NCBI GenBank assembly: GCA_026724425.1 | Contig: JAIUCV010001107.1 | Location: 1 to 64,000 of the forward strand | Origin: Erythrophleum ivorense | Taxonomy: Eukaryota; Streptophyta; Magnoliopsida; Fabales; Fabaceae | Direction of reading: 5' to 3' | DNA length: 64,000 nucleotides | Made by a program: the position numbers and the translations under genes | Shown here: positions 62,663 through 64,000 of the stretch, in pieces | How positions within the stretch are numbered: the first letter of the stretch is position 1 | Layout: every line of letters begins with the position of its first letter | The notes under the pieces: model-generated | Database searches by the model: none | What the model was told of the DNA's origin: nothing | What the model saw: the letters and a program-made list of their open reading frames with translations, nothing else

Positions 62663-63554
62663 TGCTATTTGAAAAAAGCCCTAAATGAACCTCCTATAAT
62701 AACCTGCTAAACCTAGGAAGCTCCTGATCTCTGTCACTGTCCTAGGTCTCTCCCACTGTAATACTGCTTCTACTTTAAAGGGATCTACTGCGATCCCTAC
62801 TTGGGAGATCACATGACCTAGAAACTGAACCTCAGTAAGCCAAAATTCACATTTACTAAGTTTAGCGTACAACTATCTCTCTCTCAGGGTCTCCAGGGCT
62901 AATCTCAGGTGTTGCTCATGTTCCTCTCTACTTTTTGAGTAGATGAAGATGTCATCTATGAAGATAACTACAAATCTATCTAAGTATGGCCTAAAAACTC
63001 TGTTCATATAATCCACAAACACTGCAGGTGCATTCGTCAACCTGAATGGTATAACCAAAAATTCATAATGCCTGTATCTGGTTCTAAAGGTTGTTTTGGG
63101 AATATCCTTAGCCTTTATTCTAAGTTGATGATATCCCGACCTGAGGTCTATCTTAGAGAAAACTGATGCTCCTACTAACTGATCTAGGAGGTCATTTATG
63201 CGAGGGAGAGGGTACTTATTCTTAATGGTTATTTTATTGAGTTCCTGGTAATCTATACATAATCTAAGGCTCCCGTCTTTCTTTTTTATGAATAGGACTG
63301 GAACTCCCCACGGCGAGACATTGGGTCTGATAAAACCTTTCTCTGAAAGCTCTTCTATCTATTTCTTAAGTTGTGCTAGCTCGATGGGAGCCATCCTATA
63401 CGGGGCCTTAGACACTAGACCTGTCGTAGGTACAATGTCTATAGGAAACTCTACCTCTCTCTCTAGGGGTAGTCTGCTAATCTCTTTGGGAAATACCTCT
63501 GGGAACTCCCTTACTATGGGAATCTCATCTACACTATCTTCTACCTCAGCCTGA
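62663..63554 (-). pseudogene. pol: reverse transcriptase of element L
   Basis: Minus strand: WGVPVLF and KK-GSLRLC (about 63305-63250), the KIDLRSGY-like block (about 63150), IPFRLTNAPAVF, the active-site FIDD with aspartates at 62951-62956, FLGHVIS and SFLGLAGYYRRFI. A TAG lies right after the latter, at the same codon as in B. Other stops occur near 63360 and 62875. Active-site aspartates are intact. Confidence 0.93.
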
Positions 63555-64000
63555 ATTGAACAGAAAACTAAATACCCCTAACAACATGCCCTAGAAATCT
63601 CTTAGCCTAGGAGGTGGTCATGATAAATAACTCAGCCCTAATACTAGGCACAGTCTTACACTTGGATAAAATAATACATCAGTGGCTACAATCTAGTGTG
63701 ACGTTATTTGTAGACATCCAATTCATGCCAATAATCACATCAATATCGATAAGGGGCATATAAATCAAATCAAGGGTGGTAAGGTAATGATTAAACTGAA
63801 TCACACAATTTAAACAAGCATGGGAGGTAATGGCCTAGTTTCCTATGAGGGTAGATACATGCAAATCATATGGCAATGTATGTATACTTAGACCCAACCT
63901 CCTAGCGCAGTCATATGAAATAAAAGAGTGGCTAGCACTCGAATTGAATAATGTAGTCATAGAAAAATCATTTATTCTAATAGTACTTTAAATCAGGCTC
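63555..64000 (-). pseudogene. pol: protease of element L, runs off the window
   Basis: Minus strand: the segment reads SASHSF after a changed active site. The position of the catalytic aspartate (codon 63943-63945) is asparagine and the following glycine is serine. Further on, LGLS...LPYDL and VIIGMNWM match the B protease. Stops lie within it. Gag and the 5' LTR must be beyond the right edge. Confidence 0.88.

Overview
The window looks like nuclear DNA of a flowering plant, from a repeat-rich, probably heterochromatic region. It is AT-rich and carries no host gene, tRNA, rRNA or CRISPR array that I can support. From about 5.1 kb to the right edge it is almost entirely a stack of Ty3/gypsy LTR retrotransposons of the chromovirus type. 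The evidence is Gag with a CCHC knuckle, then protease, reverse transcriptase, RNase H, integrase and a C-terminal chromodomain, an initiator-Met tRNA-like primer site, and LTRs of 2.7 to 3.7 kb with TG...CA ends. The Tekay/Del clade fits best. The species cannot be named from the sequence.

Left flank (1-5453): AT-rich intergenic DNA with small degenerate repeats, an old minus-strand LTR-like block ending at 4586 that holds a 47/48-bp tandem array, a hairpin-forming inverted repeat, an AAT microsatellite, and a decayed gag remnant. That remnant is split by minus-strand solo LTR F (5454-8945, perfect TSD CCCTA).

Central nest (9270-41302): Element A is a plus-strand element with about 3.5-kb LTRs (9270-12945 and 37802-41302) and about 4.9 kb of interior with no recognisable coding. 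Its 5' LTR carries a 198-bp MITE. Inside A lie element B (16068-32326) and solo LTR C (33304-37032, TSD GTAAC). B is a complete but dead plus-strand chromovirus with about 2.75-kb LTRs. Solo LTR D (19005-21962, TSD AGAGG) sits in B's gag near codon 11, and solo LTR E (28043-31064, TSD TGAGC) sits in B's 3' LTR. B's polyprotein has 13 premature stops and two frameshifts.

Right nest (41303-64000): After an unassigned stretch and a very AT-rich stretch comes the partial minus-strand LTR M. It is interrupted by solo LTR H (43925-47261, TSD ATTTC) and then by minus-strand element I (3' LTR 48508-51985, pol to 54507). I is broken in its RT by plus-strand LTR J (54508-56894). J is broken by minus-strand element L (3' LTR 56895-60580, pol to the right edge). 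The missing halves of M, I, J and L should lie to the right of the window.

The most interesting signal is in the LTRs. Three LTR types (A, B, D) carry clusters of a TCGCTATAGCGA palindrome. An unrelated pair (E, H) carries clusters of TTGGCC-NN-GGCCAA palindromes. Most of the long LTRs also share a short conserved block (AAGGTAGCTCTC...TCTCATGCAT) and an imperfect repeat array built on GTGAGG...CCAAAAGTCCC. All similarity and divergence statements were made by eye.
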